A program made the position numbers and the translations under genes. Shown here one piece after another: positions 16,725-26,300 of a stretch of DNA of 64,000 nucleotides. The stretch is from contig NZ_CP009285.1 in the NCBI RefSeq assembly GCF_000758665.1, forward strand, positions 868,001 to 932,000, read 5' to 3'. The notes beneath the pieces are model-generated. The model ran no database searches. It was not told the origin of the DNA and saw nothing but the letters and a program-made list of their open reading frames with translations. Position 1 is the stretch's first letter. Every line of letters starts with the position of its first letter. This stretch comes from Paenibacillus borealis. GTDB lineage: Bacteria; Bacillota; Bacilli; Paenibacillales; Paenibacillaceae.

Positions 16725-19682
16725 ATGAACAGAGAAGCAGAAAGTGTTACAAAGTATTTCAGAAGTGCTGTGGCAGCCCAGGCAAATACAGGCTTGGATT
16801 TTAAAAACGATACCTTTTTTATTATTGAGCCCTCTCAATTGTTGGAGGGAAGAATTCATAGTGAGGTGTGCGAGAAGGTCTTTGTTGAAGCTAATAAGGA
16901 TTCCAATGATGAGGGTTACAAGCCTAAAAAAACGTCTATTAACGTTATTGCTTGTATTAAAACAGTAAAGACAATATATGAAGCAAGTGCCAAAAAACAA
17001 GATGATATTGACGAGTTGACAGGACTGTTTTTTGTACCTGCAAAATTAAACGATAACGGCTACCTTTCATTCGACTCGGATAATAAAAAGCTGCCATGGT
17101 TTCCTAGAGAGTACTTGCAACCGATGATAGAACCTAAACTAGCTATTGGTAGTGCAATTGATGTTGATTCTTATATAAGCGACCATGTTGATCAAGTACA
17201 GTTGATTAAAACATGGGACGATTATCTCTCATTTGTTATAGAGTTTTATGAAAAGATAACGAGTAGTAAATTTGAAGATAGCAGCATTACTAATGAAGAA
17301 GAGCATACTCAGATTGAACTGGAAAAGAATATGTATCTTTTTATTGATAGCACAGTTAATGCTACATTCAATATTATGAGGCTGTATAATCACATCCTTG
17401 AAGATTCACAGGCTAAGCCCCTATATGATACCTTCATTTCAACATCAGAAGCGATCTCGGAGCCGTTAATCTCTCATTCGATCTCTAATATGCAGCTTCA
17501 TGCTGGACAAATGGGCGGAGAGTACCCGCTGTCTCCTTCTCAGAGAGAAGCCATTAATCATTACAATAATATGAATAACGGTGAAGTGCTGGCTGTCAAC
17601 GGGCCTCCGGGAACTGGGAAAACCACGCTCTTACAATCTATAGTTGCTGATACATATGTGAAAAGAGCAATTTCAGAAGACAAGCCGCCTCTGATTGTAG
17701 CAACATCAACCAATAATCAAGCTGTTACGAACATTATTGCCTCCTTTGGCAATATTAAAAAAATGTTTGATTCGAGTCTTGAAGAACGTTGGATAGAAGG
17801 TGTTCATAGCTTTGCTACTTATTTTCCTTCTGGAATGAAAGTGAAGGAGGCGGCACAAGGCTATCAAATCACCAATAATAAAGGCGAATACTTTTTATCA
17901 GATATCGAGACGGAAACGAATATTATTAATTCCAAAGCTAAAATAATAGATCAATGCGGGAAACTGTTTAGTAAAGAATTCAATACAGTGGGGGAGTGCC
18001 GTATTGCTCTTCACCAAGAGTTATTGTTCTTGGAGGAAAAGAAAAAAAATCTACTTGCTCTATGTGAGGAATCTAAACAATTCCATAATCCTGATTTCCC
18101 CATAAATCTACAGTTAGATAAGCTTAAGGAAAAGATAGATGGTTTCGAAGAGCAAATTCATAGATATCAAGATAGAGTATCTGGGTGGGAAGCGACATAT
18201 AGCAAAGTACCTTACTTGGTTAGACTTTTCTCGAAAATAATTAGGAAGAATCTCAAAAGAATTCAAACGGAATTCAGGCTGTTTATTTCCACGGATGAGC
18301 TTACGTTTCTTAATGAATACATGACTGTTGAAGACATCAAGGAAATTTACAGTCTGAAAATTGTCGAACTCCGGAGTTCCTCTGTATCCTTACAAAAAGA
18401 TGCACAATTCATTGAGGATTGGATTAAGAGGTATGACGAACAATTGAAAATACTGAGAGAGCACGGGGTCACCCTCCATGATCACGAATCTGATATGTAT
18501 AATATTTCCATGGATACAATCAATGAAACAATTGATAAGAAAATTCGTTACCGTGAGTTTTGGTTGGCGGTTCATTACTTCGAATGTAGGTGGGCAAGCG
18601 GCGAAGATGAACTAAAAGAAAAGCAAAAAGGTACGAATTATGAAAATGTACTTGTTAAATTTTATAACAGACTCTCTTTGATCACTCCTTGCTTAGTAAT
18701 GACTTTCCACACGCTTCCCAAGCAGTTCTGGGCTTATACAGGTCAGAAGAATATATTCCTCTACAACTTTATTGATTTGTTAATTGTAGATGAAGCTGGA
18801 CAAGTATCACCGGAAATTGCCGCTGGCGCATTCGCACTCGCAAAGAAAGCGGTTGTCGTTGGGGATGTTTATCAGATTGAACCTGTATGGAGTGTTAACA
18901 AGTCGTTGGATAATACATTGGCTCTGACTAGCGGGTTAATCCAATCGGTTGACGAATACAGTAATTTAGAAGAGCTTGGTTTGACCAGCTTCGGATCAAG
19001 TGTAATGAGGGTTGCCTCAAAAAGCTGTAAATATGAAAAATATGATGAAAAGGGTTTGTTTCTATCTGAACATCGGCGTTGTTATGATGAAATAATAGAT
19101 TATTGCAATAAGCTGGTGTATAGAGGAAACCTCATTCCTATGAGAGGAAGAGGAGCTAACCGTAAGAATCGTCTGCAAGCTTGGCCGCAAATGGGATTTC
19201 ATCAAATTGAAAGCGAAAAGTCAAATAAACAAGGAGCCAGTAGGTATAACCATACGGAGGCAGCTGAAATCGCTGAATGGCTGCATCAACATTTTGATAC
19301 AATCCGTAGTGCATACCCGGAAGATGCGGAGAATAATCTGATTGGAATAATAACACCGTTTAAATCTCAAGTAGGATATATAAAAGCAGCATTAAAGAGA
19401 AAAATGCCTCAATTATGGAAAAAAATAAGTGTGGGCACTGTGCATGCATTTCAGGGGGGTGAACGGAATATAATCATACTTTCAACAGTATATGGTGTGA
19501 ATGATGGATGCTATTTTATTGATGCTAATAAGAGCCTCATGAACGTAGCCGTATCGCGGGCCAAAGATCATTTCTTTGTATTTGGGGATACTCGTTGCTT
19601 AAAAAATAATCAAAATAGCGCTAGCGGACTGCTTAAATCGGTTATGCAGGGAACAGTGAACGCTAAGGAAGTGAAAATATAA
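16725..19682 (+). CDS. Upf1-like SF1 helicase / AAA_11-AAA_12 ATPase
   Basis: ATG 16725 is favoured because CAGGAG lies 7 bases upstream; an in-frame ATG at 16692 (11 codons earlier) has no good site. Numbered from 16692, the protein has Walker A GPPGTGKTT at 304-312, a long coiled-coil-like insertion of about 330 residues (e.g. LEEKKKNLLALCEE, LDKLKEKIDGFEEQIHRYQDR), Walker B LLIVDEAGQVSPE with D700-E701, VVVGDVYQIEPV, LSEHRR, GTVHAFQGGERNIIILS and MNVAVSRAKDHFFVFG. These are SF1 helicase motifs I, II, III, IV-V and VI in order. Such stand-alone helicases are common in defence islands. It is AT-rich, unlike its left neighbour, and flanked by terminators on both sides, so it is an independent acquisition. 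Confidence 0.85.
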   Translation: MNREAESVTKYFRSAVAAQANTGLDFKNDTFFIIEPSQLLEGRIHSEVCEKVFVEANKDSNDEGYKPKKTSINVIACIKTVKTIYEASAKKQDDIDELTGLFFVPAKLNDNGYLSFDSDNKKLPWFPREYLQPMIEPKLAIGSAIDVDSYISDHVDQVQLIKTWDDYLSFVIEFYEKITSSKFEDSSITNEEEHTQIELEKNMYLFIDSTVNATFNIMRLYNHILEDSQAKPLYDTFISTSEAISEPLISHSISNMQLHAGQMGGEYPLSPSQREAINHYNNMNNGEVLAVNGPPGTGKTTLLQSIVADTYVKRAISEDKPPLIVATSTNNQAVTNIIASFGNIKKMFDSSLEERWIEGVHSFATYFPSGMKVKEAAQGYQITNNKGEYFLSDIETETNIINSKAKIIDQCGKLFSKEFNTVGECRIALHQELLFLEEKKKNLLALCEESKQFHNPDFPINLQLDKLKEKIDGFEEQIHRYQDRVSGWEATYSKVPYLVRLFSKIIRKNLKRIQTEFRLFISTDELTFLNEYMTVEDIKEIYSLKIVELRSSSVSLQKDAQFIEDWIKRYDEQLKILREHGVTLHDHESDMYNISMDTINETIDKKIRYREFWLAVHYFECRWASGEDELKEKQKGTNYENVLVKFYNRLSLITPCLVMTFHTLPKQFWAYTGQKNIFLYNFIDLLIVDEAGQVSPEIAAGAFALAKKAVVVGDVYQIEPVWSVNKSLDNTLALTSGLIQSVDEYSNLEELGLTSFGSSVMRVASKSCKYEKYDEKGLFLSEHRRCYDEIIDYCNKLVYRGNLIPMRGRGANRKNRLQAWPQMGFHQIESEKSNKQGASRYNHTEAAEIAEWLHQHFDTIRSAYPEDAENNLIGIITPFKSQVGYIKAALKRKMPQLWKKISVGTVHAFQGGERNIIILSTVYGVNDGCYFIDANKSLMNVAVSRAKDHFFVFGDTRCLKNNQNSASGLLKSVMQGTVNAKEVKI

Positions 19683-19714
19683 AATTCTACATCTGGAAAT
19701 AAACTGAATCCTCC

Positions 19715-19761
19715 AAAAAAGCTCAAACGCAGGCCTCTCACACCTGCCTTTGAGCTTTTTT
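19715..19761. terminator. Bidirectional terminator after the SF1 helicase
   Basis: A long stem: AAAAAAGCTCAAA-C-GCAGG (19715-19733) against CCTGC-C-TTTGAGCTTTTTT (19743-19761), one mismatch. Its A and T flanks would work on both strands. The AAGCTCAA core recurs in the terminators at 57192 and 58599. Confidence 0.85.
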
Positions 19762-19882
19762 CTATGCATCCCAAACTGCCCTCTGGAAATTTATTCTTCC
19801 GTCGTAATACTTTCGCCATGTTCGTTCAGCATTATTTCAGCGATGATAGAACCTGTAAGATGATAACGCCGAGCGCGTTCAT

Positions 19883-20060
19883 CATACATCCGGTTCTTAT
19901 CCGGGCGGGCGTAACGAGGCGGGGATCTCAGGTGATCCCGCAGTGCCGGCATGTATGTTACGGTATCCTGTACGGACCGTTTCGGTAAGAGTCACCTTTG
20001 GGGTTCGATTCCCCAATCGCTTTGGGAGCGATTCTGGTACAGTACTCGATTTCCATCGAG
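19883..20060 (+). ncRNA. Candidate structured RNA with a canonical tRNA T-arm
   Basis: No credible reading frame crosses this stretch, yet it folds densely. A long stem CATACATCCGG (19883-19893) pairs with CCGG-C-ATGTATG (19946-19957, one bulge) and encloses GCGGGGATC/GATCCCGC (19919-19927 and 19934-19941). Then CTGTAC (19968-19973) pairs with GTACAG (20037-20042) and closes a junction with three arms: ACCG-TTT-CGGT (19976-19986), TGGGG-TTCGATT-CCCCA (19999-20015), and ATCGC-TTTGGGA-GCGAT (20016-20032). The middle arm has the 5-bp stem and 7-base TTCRANN loop of a tRNA T-arm. CTCGAT-TTCC-ATCGAG (20046-20059, within the next bases) adds a last hairpin. The strand is assumed from the T-arm. Position in front of a slipin gene suggests a Y-RNA-like (YrlA) RNA or a leader element; that is inference. 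Confidence 0.5.
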
Positions 20061-20346
20061 CGACTATTGAAGCACAATCTGAGTAAGGAAACCAATGGAC
20101 AGAATCTCTGGCGGCTGGTATAGCGCACTGTGGTAGGGCTTTGCAATCCGTGGATACCGATAGTGGGCAGCTGGGGAGGCTGTGGCATGGATGAAAGGGA
20201 ACGAAGGCGGCTGAAGTATGGGTTAGCCTCGGACCTCAAGTAGTCCTCCCGGACCTCCTGGCAGGGCCGCCTGTCTCAAACGTGATTCCGCCTGAGCTGC
20301 AGCGGGATTCTGTCATCCATTGGTCAAACTTGAAGGGGGCATACAT
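20061..20346 (+). other. Gene-free leader between structured RNA and slipin gene
   Basis: No frame of useful length survives here. Pairing potential continues: GGTAT (20117-20121) with ATACC (20154-20158), and GGCGGC (20206-20211) with GCCGCC (20266-20271). GAAGGGGG at about 20332-20339 is the slipin ribosome binding site. The segment may be the 3' part of the same RNA or a long 5' untranslated region. Confidence 0.4.
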
Positions 20347-21450
20347 ATGTTGAAGCAAATAACGATTCAAGCGGACCAGCGCGGCCTGCTCTTTCATAAG
20401 GGAAGTTATGTGAAGCGGCTGCTACCGGGAACCTACCGTTACTTATCATGGTCGCAGCATACAGTGGCAGTACTGAATATTGCCAAACCGTTTGGCGTCG
20501 AGGGTAAAGACCTGCAGCTGTTCCTACAGGATGATGAACTCCTCCGGGAGCTCGATGTCGTACGTGTACAGGATCATGAGATTGTTCTGCACTATGAGGA
20601 TGGCCAATTCATGCAAGTGCTGAAGCCGGGTGTGTATGCTTATTGGAACCTCCTGAGAAAGCACACCTTCGTACATACGGATATCAGACAACCGGAACTA
20701 CCTGCCGGGATCGACCGCTCGATTATCTCGAAGCTCACTCCGTATGTGCAGTGCTGCGAAATCGCGAGTTACGAGCAGGGATTCCTGTTCTATGATCATA
20801 CGCTCAAGCGGGAGCTTACGCCTGGTAAGTATTATTTCTGGAAGGGACCGGTCTCGGTGCTGACGAAGACGGTCGATCTGAGACAGCAGCAGATGGATCT
20901 GGTTGGCCAGGAAATGATGACAGAAGACAAGGTCTCGCTGCGTCTAAACTTCGTATGCCAGTACACAATCGTAAGTCCGCACCGCGTTCTGGAGATGAAG
21001 GCTTTTGACGAGCAGATACACATCCAGCTACAGCTCCTGCTCCGGGAATATGTCGGAACGCTGAAATTGGACGATCTCCTGAGACGAAAAGAGGATGTCG
21101 CCACATTCATTCTGTCCCGTATCCAGGAGAAGGAAGAAGCGTTCGGGGTACGTTTCCTCGGGGCGGGGGTGAAGGATGTAATTCTGCCGGGGGAAATGAA
21201 AGACATCCTAAACACCGTTCTGCTCGCAGAAAAGAAGGCGCAGGCGAACCTGCTTACCCGCCGGGAAGAGACGGCTTCGACGCGCAGCCTGCTGAATACG
21301 GCGAAGCTGATGGATGAGAATCAGACCCTTTTCCGGCTGAAGGAGCTGGAATTCCTCGAGAAAATATGCGACAAAATCGGCTCTATCTCTGTAACCGGCG
21401 GTGGAGACCTCCTGGAGCGGTTAAGCTCGCTTATCGGTAGTAATAAGTAG
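20347..21450 (+). CDS. Slipin / SPFH (band 7) family protein
   Basis: Start ATG 20347 follows GAAGGGGG by 7 bases; the upstream TTG at 20320 has no site. The 367-residue protein has two slipin-type N-terminal repeats, ADQRGLLFHKGSYVKRLLPG and YEQGFLFYDHTLKRELTPG, then the SPFH core: MMTEDKVSLRLNFVCQYTI, LDDLLRRKEDVATFIL, FGVRFLGAGVKDVILPGEM, ending in a helical region with AEKKAQANLLTRREETASTRSLLNTAKL. There is no obvious transmembrane helix, unlike classic flotillins. Slipins of this repeat-bearing type are, to my recollection, found near RNA-repair genes (RtcB, TROVE/Ro and Y RNA); none of those proteins is in this window. A structured RNA candidate lies directly upstream and a terminator directly follows. 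Confidence 0.85.
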   Translation: MLKQITIQADQRGLLFHKGSYVKRLLPGTYRYLSWSQHTVAVLNIAKPFGVEGKDLQLFLQDDELLRELDVVRVQDHEIVLHYEDGQFMQVLKPGVYAYWNLLRKHTFVHTDIRQPELPAGIDRSIISKLTPYVQCCEIASYEQGFLFYDHTLKRELTPGKYYFWKGPVSVLTKTVDLRQQQMDLVGQEMMTEDKVSLRLNFVCQYTIVSPHRVLEMKAFDEQIHIQLQLLLREYVGTLKLDDLLRRKEDVATFILSRIQEKEEAFGVRFLGAGVKDVILPGEMKDILNTVLLAEKKAQANLLTRREETASTRSLLNTAKLMDENQTLFRLKELEFLEKICDKIGSISVTGGGDLLERLSSLIGSNK

Positions 21451-21475
21451 ATCGCCTTCTGGCGGTCTATTTTTA
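21448..21475 (+). terminator. Terminator overlapping the slipin stop codon
   Basis: TAGATCGCC (21448-21456, starting with the stop codon) pairs with GGCGGTCTA (21461-21469) around TTCT, followed by five T. The slipin gene is therefore transcribed separately from the next gene. Confidence 0.85.
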
Positions 21476-21587
21476 GTGCAGATAGAGAGAATTAAGCTTA
21501 GTCAAAGTTCCGGAAAACAGGTAATTATATAGAAGCTATAGAACTAAGCTATAGAGCCGATTAAGCCAAACCCGAGGAAGTGATCCC

Positions 21588-22382
21588 ATGGACAACAAAG
21601 CAAAGAAAATCCTGATGAACACCTTCTGGACCTCAGCCGGCTGGAAGAGCAGTCCTGCTGCCTTCACCGGTGAGGATTTCGACTATGCCAAAAGCAAAGG
21701 GTTGATGTTCGATCCTGTGACGATTACCCATGACGAGATTGTTTTGCGGCTGCATGAGCTGCATCAGACGATCACCAAGGAGCGGGTAGCGGCCGCGTTC
21801 CTGCACAGTCTGTCGACGAAGAAGGTTCATTTGCGGAGTGCCCTATCCAGCTGGGCCCAGACTTCCGCGCTACCTGTACATAATTATGAGCAGCGGAGTG
21901 TTGTACGGCCCAATTATAGCAGCTGCGGGGATTGTAACTTTTACAGATTAATGTCTGACCGGGAATTTATAAATAATGATCTGAATGTGCTGAATTTCGA
22001 ACGGGTTAAATGGGGCGGTATTCGTCTGAATTGGCTTTTATACTGCTGGATGGACCTTGAATTATTAAGTAAAGAAGAAGAGTTCGAGGTTACCGCCGAG
22101 GATACTGCCATACTCTCCGGGATGCTCGAAGCGATACGGGATTGTGCGGACCATGAGAGTGCTCGGATGCTGGAGAAGCGGTGGAAGGACGTGATTCCCT
22201 CCAGTAAGAATGAACGGGATGTGTTAATGGAGATCTGGGGCTATGCCGGATTGCTGGTACCGCGGGACACACCCCGGAAACGCAAAGGTGGGAGTCATGA
22301 TTTTAACTCTATGGCTGAGTGGCAGGGAGAAGACGGCTATTCTCAGGAGGCGGTAGAGTTGTATTTCGGCGCGTTTTTGTAG
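21588..22382 (+). CDS. Protein of unknown function
   Basis: A 264-residue protein with AGGAAG 7 bases before its ATG. I do not recognise a family. Visible features: a C-x-x-C pair (SCGDCNFY) near residue 112 that could bind metal, a W-rich core (KWGGIRLNWLLYCWMDLELL) and a basic linker (PRKRKGG) near residue 228, with no signal peptide or membrane helix. It lies 58 bases before the NADAR gene start on the same strand with no terminator between, so the two may form an operon. GC-rich composition is like the slipin and NADAR genes. A link to ADP-ribose or NAD chemistry is possible only by neighbourhood. Confidence 0.6.
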   Translation: MDNKAKKILMNTFWTSAGWKSSPAAFTGEDFDYAKSKGLMFDPVTITHDEIVLRLHELHQTITKERVAAAFLHSLSTKKVHLRSALSSWAQTSALPVHNYEQRSVVRPNYSSCGDCNFYRLMSDREFINNDLNVLNFERVKWGGIRLNWLLYCWMDLELLSKEEEFEVTAEDTAILSGMLEAIRDCADHESARMLEKRWKDVIPSSKNERDVLMEIWGYAGLLVPRDTPRKRKGGSHDFNSMAEWQGEDGYSQEAVELYFGAFL

Positions 22383-22440
22383 ATTTACTATGAACTTGAA
22401 TGACGGTTAGATGATATTAGGACAAGGAGGCACGCTCATT

Positions 22441-23184
22441 ATGAACACCCCGGAGCACATCCAGAAGATCCTCGAAGACAATAGAAGAAAGCTGCTAGCC
22501 CTCAATCCCGAAGATCGCTTTATACGCTTCTATGAAACGGATAAGCCTTACGGTTGTTTCTCTAATTTTGCGAAGTACCCCATAGTGTTAAAAAGCAAGG
22601 CGTGGGCAACCACGGAGCATTATTTTCAAGCGCAGAAGTTCGCAGGCACTGAGCATGAGGAAGAGGTCCGGCTCGCCGGAACGCCGATGGAGACAGCACG
22701 GTTGGGGCGGGACCGGAGTAAGCCGCTTCGTTCCGATTGGGAAGAATGCAAGGTTGAGGTTATGAGAGAAGCGCTGATGGCTAAGGTTGAGCAGCATCCC
22801 GCTATAAAGTCCATTCTTTTGTCGACAGGCGATTGTACCTTAGTTGAACATACCGCCAATGATGCCTACTGGGGAGACGGCGGTAACGGCCAAGGCGGCA
22901 ATATGCTGGGCAAGCTGCTGATGGAGATTCGGAACGGATTAGATGAATATGTGCCGGAATTCTTGCTGCCGCAGTGGATCGTGTATCCTGAAATTGAGCC
23001 GTTCAGCATTGGCTGGAGAATGGGGTATGGCGAAGATTACTTGATGCACTTATGGGAATGGAGAGAGCAGCAGTCGCCGGAGGCGCTGAAGGAGTATGAT
23101 GCGTACTTCACTCCGCCGGAGGAGTGGGCTGAGGCTGAAAGAATTCAAGAAGAGTATAGGACAAAGAATAAGGATCAGGACTGA
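22441..23184 (+). CDS. NADAR (YbiA-like) family N-glycosidase
   Basis: ATG 22441 has AAGGAGG 10 bases upstream and is preferred over 22411. The product has about 247 residues. NADAR signatures are clear: FYETDKPYGCFSNFA, WATTEHYFQAQKF, then NDAYWGDGGNGQGGNMLGKL. YbiA from E. coli removes the ribose phosphate from riboflavin intermediates, and other NADAR proteins remove ADP-ribose from guanine in nucleic acid, countering DarT-like toxins. The C-terminal ~70 residues (WIVYPEIEPFSIGWRMGYGEDY onward) extend beyond the domain and are unfamiliar. No ADP-ribosyltransferase toxin is nearby, so metabolic housekeeping is as likely as defence. Confidence 0.88.
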   Translation: MNTPEHIQKILEDNRRKLLALNPEDRFIRFYETDKPYGCFSNFAKYPIVLKSKAWATTEHYFQAQKFAGTEHEEEVRLAGTPMETARLGRDRSKPLRSDWEECKVEVMREALMAKVEQHPAIKSILLSTGDCTLVEHTANDAYWGDGGNGQGGNMLGKLLMEIRNGLDEYVPEFLLPQWIVYPEIEPFSIGWRMGYGEDYLMHLWEWREQQSPEALKEYDAYFTPPEEWAEAERIQEEYRTKNKDQD

Positions 23185-23214
23185 ACCCCGTAAATAATCC
23201 ATTACTTCATGCCG

Positions 23215-23237
23215 CCGCCATTCGTGGCGGTTTTCTT
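23215..23237 (+). terminator. Terminator after the NADAR gene
   Basis: CCGCC (23215-23219), loop ATTCGT, GGCGG (23226-23230), followed by TTTTCTTG. A short stem but GC-only. Confidence 0.65.
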
Positions 23238-23238
23238 G

Positions 23239-23273
23239 TTTATTCTACGTTTAGCGCTGTCGTGTAGAATAAA
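23239..23273. promoter_or_regulatory. 10-bp inverted repeat upstream of the FIVAR protein gene
   Basis: TTTATTCTAC (23239-23248) and GTAGAATAAA (23264-23273) are exact complements around a 15-base loop, 39 bases before the start codon. It is either an operator or a 5' leader hairpin. Confidence 0.45.
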
Positions 23274-23311
23274 TTGATGTAGAAAAAATGAAAATAATGG
23301 AGGAAAAGGCA

Positions 23312-26300
23312 TTGAGATTTAAACGGATAATCGCCTTGTTGCTGGTGTTTGCTATGGTCATACCGACGGGCTTGATACATGCGGCAGATCTGGTATTGAA
23401 AGAGGATTTAAATATTATGAAGTATACTCCTGCTGGATTGAGAGACCTGGAGGAGACTATTGATGTTACGGATGAATCGTATGAGGCAGAGATAATTGTT
23501 ACCTTTGAGTACGGGGAGGCGTCTTATCCTCCAGATTATGTTCAATTATCCATTGCGGAAGAAAATCCGGTAGGCAAGCGGATTGTGGGCAATACACTGT
23601 TCGTTGATCAAGGAGCACCAGCTGGAACAATTACCATCAAAGCTGTATTGCCGGGGAATTATTACACTACTCATACTATTACTGTGAATTCAGGCGGGGG
23701 TACTCCGCAACCGGCGCAGCCAAGAATAACCCATACGCTGATGGATACAAGTGATCTTAATCATCTCATCATAAGTGCAACGGCACTGGATGACGGAATT
23801 CACAAATTACAGATAAGAACATTTTATAAGAATGCCTCTGGTATGGTAGGGGGGGACATTTCCAATCTGACCCAGGAAGGTAATAGTTCAGTATTTTCTG
23901 CAGACATTACCGAACAGGTCTCCAGTAAGATGAGAGATTCCAATGCCTATGAAATGACTTATTTCTTCACTATGTTAGATGAAAATGGGGGATTCCTGCA
24001 ATATCCCGAGGTTATTGATATGAACTCGTTGGAGGGGGCCCTGACGGTTAAGCTGGCTGAAGCCCCGGACAATGGATCGGGTGAGCCTGAGTTAGATAAA
24101 GCTGATTTGATTGCTAAGATTAATGAAGCGAAGGACTTATATTCATTCTCAGTTATCGGCAATGATATTGGAGAATATCCGGGTGAAGTGATGGATGCAT
24201 TTAATACAGCCATTGAAGCTGCATCCCGGGCTAAAGATACAGCTACAACCCAGACACAAATTGACGCTGCCTATCAAGATTTGATGGGTTCTATTACGTC
24301 ATTTAAGGCGGATGCCATCAAGGGAGCGAGTCGCTCGGACCTTATGGATAAATATGGAGAAGCAATTATTCTCTATCGGCAAACCTCAATAGGTGAGGGG
24401 GTTGGACAGTATCCGCTAGAAGCATTATATGCTTTAGAGGCGGCTGTAATGTCAGTAGACTACGTTCTAAACAACCCTACATCTACTCAGGAAGATTTTG
24501 ATAATGCCTACCAAAGTTTATCTTATGCGATAAAGGTATACCGTGCTGCACAGATCAAAGCAGGTGATACTGCGCTGCTCCAGATTAAAATTAATGAAGC
24601 TTGGGACCTTTTCATCGAGAGTAAAGTGGGCGATGAACCTGGGCAATTTTCTGAACAAGCATATTTGGCCTTCCTTGATGTTATTTCATTGGCTGAGGAA
24701 GCGATCTATTCTCCAAGAACGCAAAAGAAAATTGATGAGGCTTATATAGCTTTATCCAATGGAATGCAAGAATTCCTTGCTGCTAAAATTCCGGAGCCGG
24801 ATAAAACAGAGCTGCTTCAGGCGAAAATTAACGAAGCGCAGCTGTTATGGGACAATGCCGACGTGGGAACAAACGTAGGCCAATATCCAGCTGAGGCAAA
24901 GGACGCGTTAGAAACTGCTATTTATGCGGCTAATGAAGGATTGAACGCCTCCTCCACAGAAGCTGAGCTAGATGCCGCCTACCAAGCATTGAATGCCGCA
25001 ATCACAACTTTTAAAAATGCTGAAATTAAGCGGGGAGATACCACGGCACTCGGAGTTAAAATCCATGATGCTTGGTACCTTACGATTTCCAGTGAAGAAG
25101 GTAATGGATCAGGACAATATCCTTCTTCAGCATTCGATGATTTGCGAAATGCTATCTCTGCCGCAGAACAATGGGTGATTAACTCAGGAACTGAAGCGGA
25201 AATTGAAGAAGCTTACGAAGTTTTGGTGAACGCCATACAGAGTTTCCTGAATGCCGAAAATACCGGGCCTAATAAAGATGCACTCCAGGCTGCGATTGAG
25301 ACTGCCAAGGCATTTTTGAACAACAATGTTGTAGGTACCAAAGTTGGACAATATCCGGAAAATTCGAAGAACATCCTCCAAGATTCCATAGATGCTGCAT
25401 GGGAGACGTTAATCAACCTGATGTCTACACAAGTTGAAGTTGATCAAGCGTTAACTTCTGTGAATAAAGCATTGGCGGATTTTAAGGCGTCTGTCCTCGT
25501 ACAAGGAGATCAGCTATTCCTTCACGTAACCATCATTGATGCGAAAGAGCTCCTGGATAATAGTCCAGTAGGAGAGGGTGCTGGTCAATTCCCATCTGAT
25601 GCTATGCATGCACTTGAAGCAGCAATTGGTGTGGCGGAAACGGCAATCAGCGGACCGATGACGCAAGTCGAGCTTGATGAAGCGCGGCAAGCGCTGGAAA
25701 CAGCAGTCACGACCTTTAAAGCTGCAGAAATCAAGGCAGTAGATAAAACAGCGCTACAGGGAAAAATAGACGATGCGACATCTGCTTACAATATGAGCCG
25801 GGTTGGCACTGATTTTGGAGAATATCCGGCTGAAGCAAAAACGGCTCTCAAGGCAGCCATTGACGCTGCTAAAGTTCTGATCGACAAGACAGCAGCTTCG
25901 CAAGCTGAGATTGACGCGGCAACTCAAACACTAACTGCTGCAATTACAACCTTCTATGCTGCAGCGGTCGAAATGGGAGATTACCTTAAACTTCAAGAAA
26001 AAGTTATAGAAGCGCGATCCCTATATCGGGAAAGTCCACGAGGAGATGGGATCGGTGCATACCCAGATGCGGCATTTATTGACTTAGATGAAGCTATAGA
26101 GCTAGCTAATGAAATAGCGACCTATCTAGCCAGCCAAACCAAACTGGATAAGGCCCTCCAGGCATTATCGGATGCAATGGAGAAATTCGAAGAATCTGTT
26201 GTTAAGGCTGGAGACAATACAGCACTACAAGCCGCAATTACTGAGGCGAAAATCCTCCTCGAGGGAAGTAAAGAAGGAAGTGCTGTAGGAGAATATCCGC

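Noticed and set aside
19951..20024. A functional tRNA gene around the TTCGATT loop
   Set aside because: Only the T-arm is canonical; no 7-bp acceptor stem, D-arm or 7-base anticodon loop can be formed at the right distances.
19958..20239. A 93-codon minus-strand frame in the structured region
   Set aside because: Composition is not protein-like and it crosses multiple perfect RNA stems.
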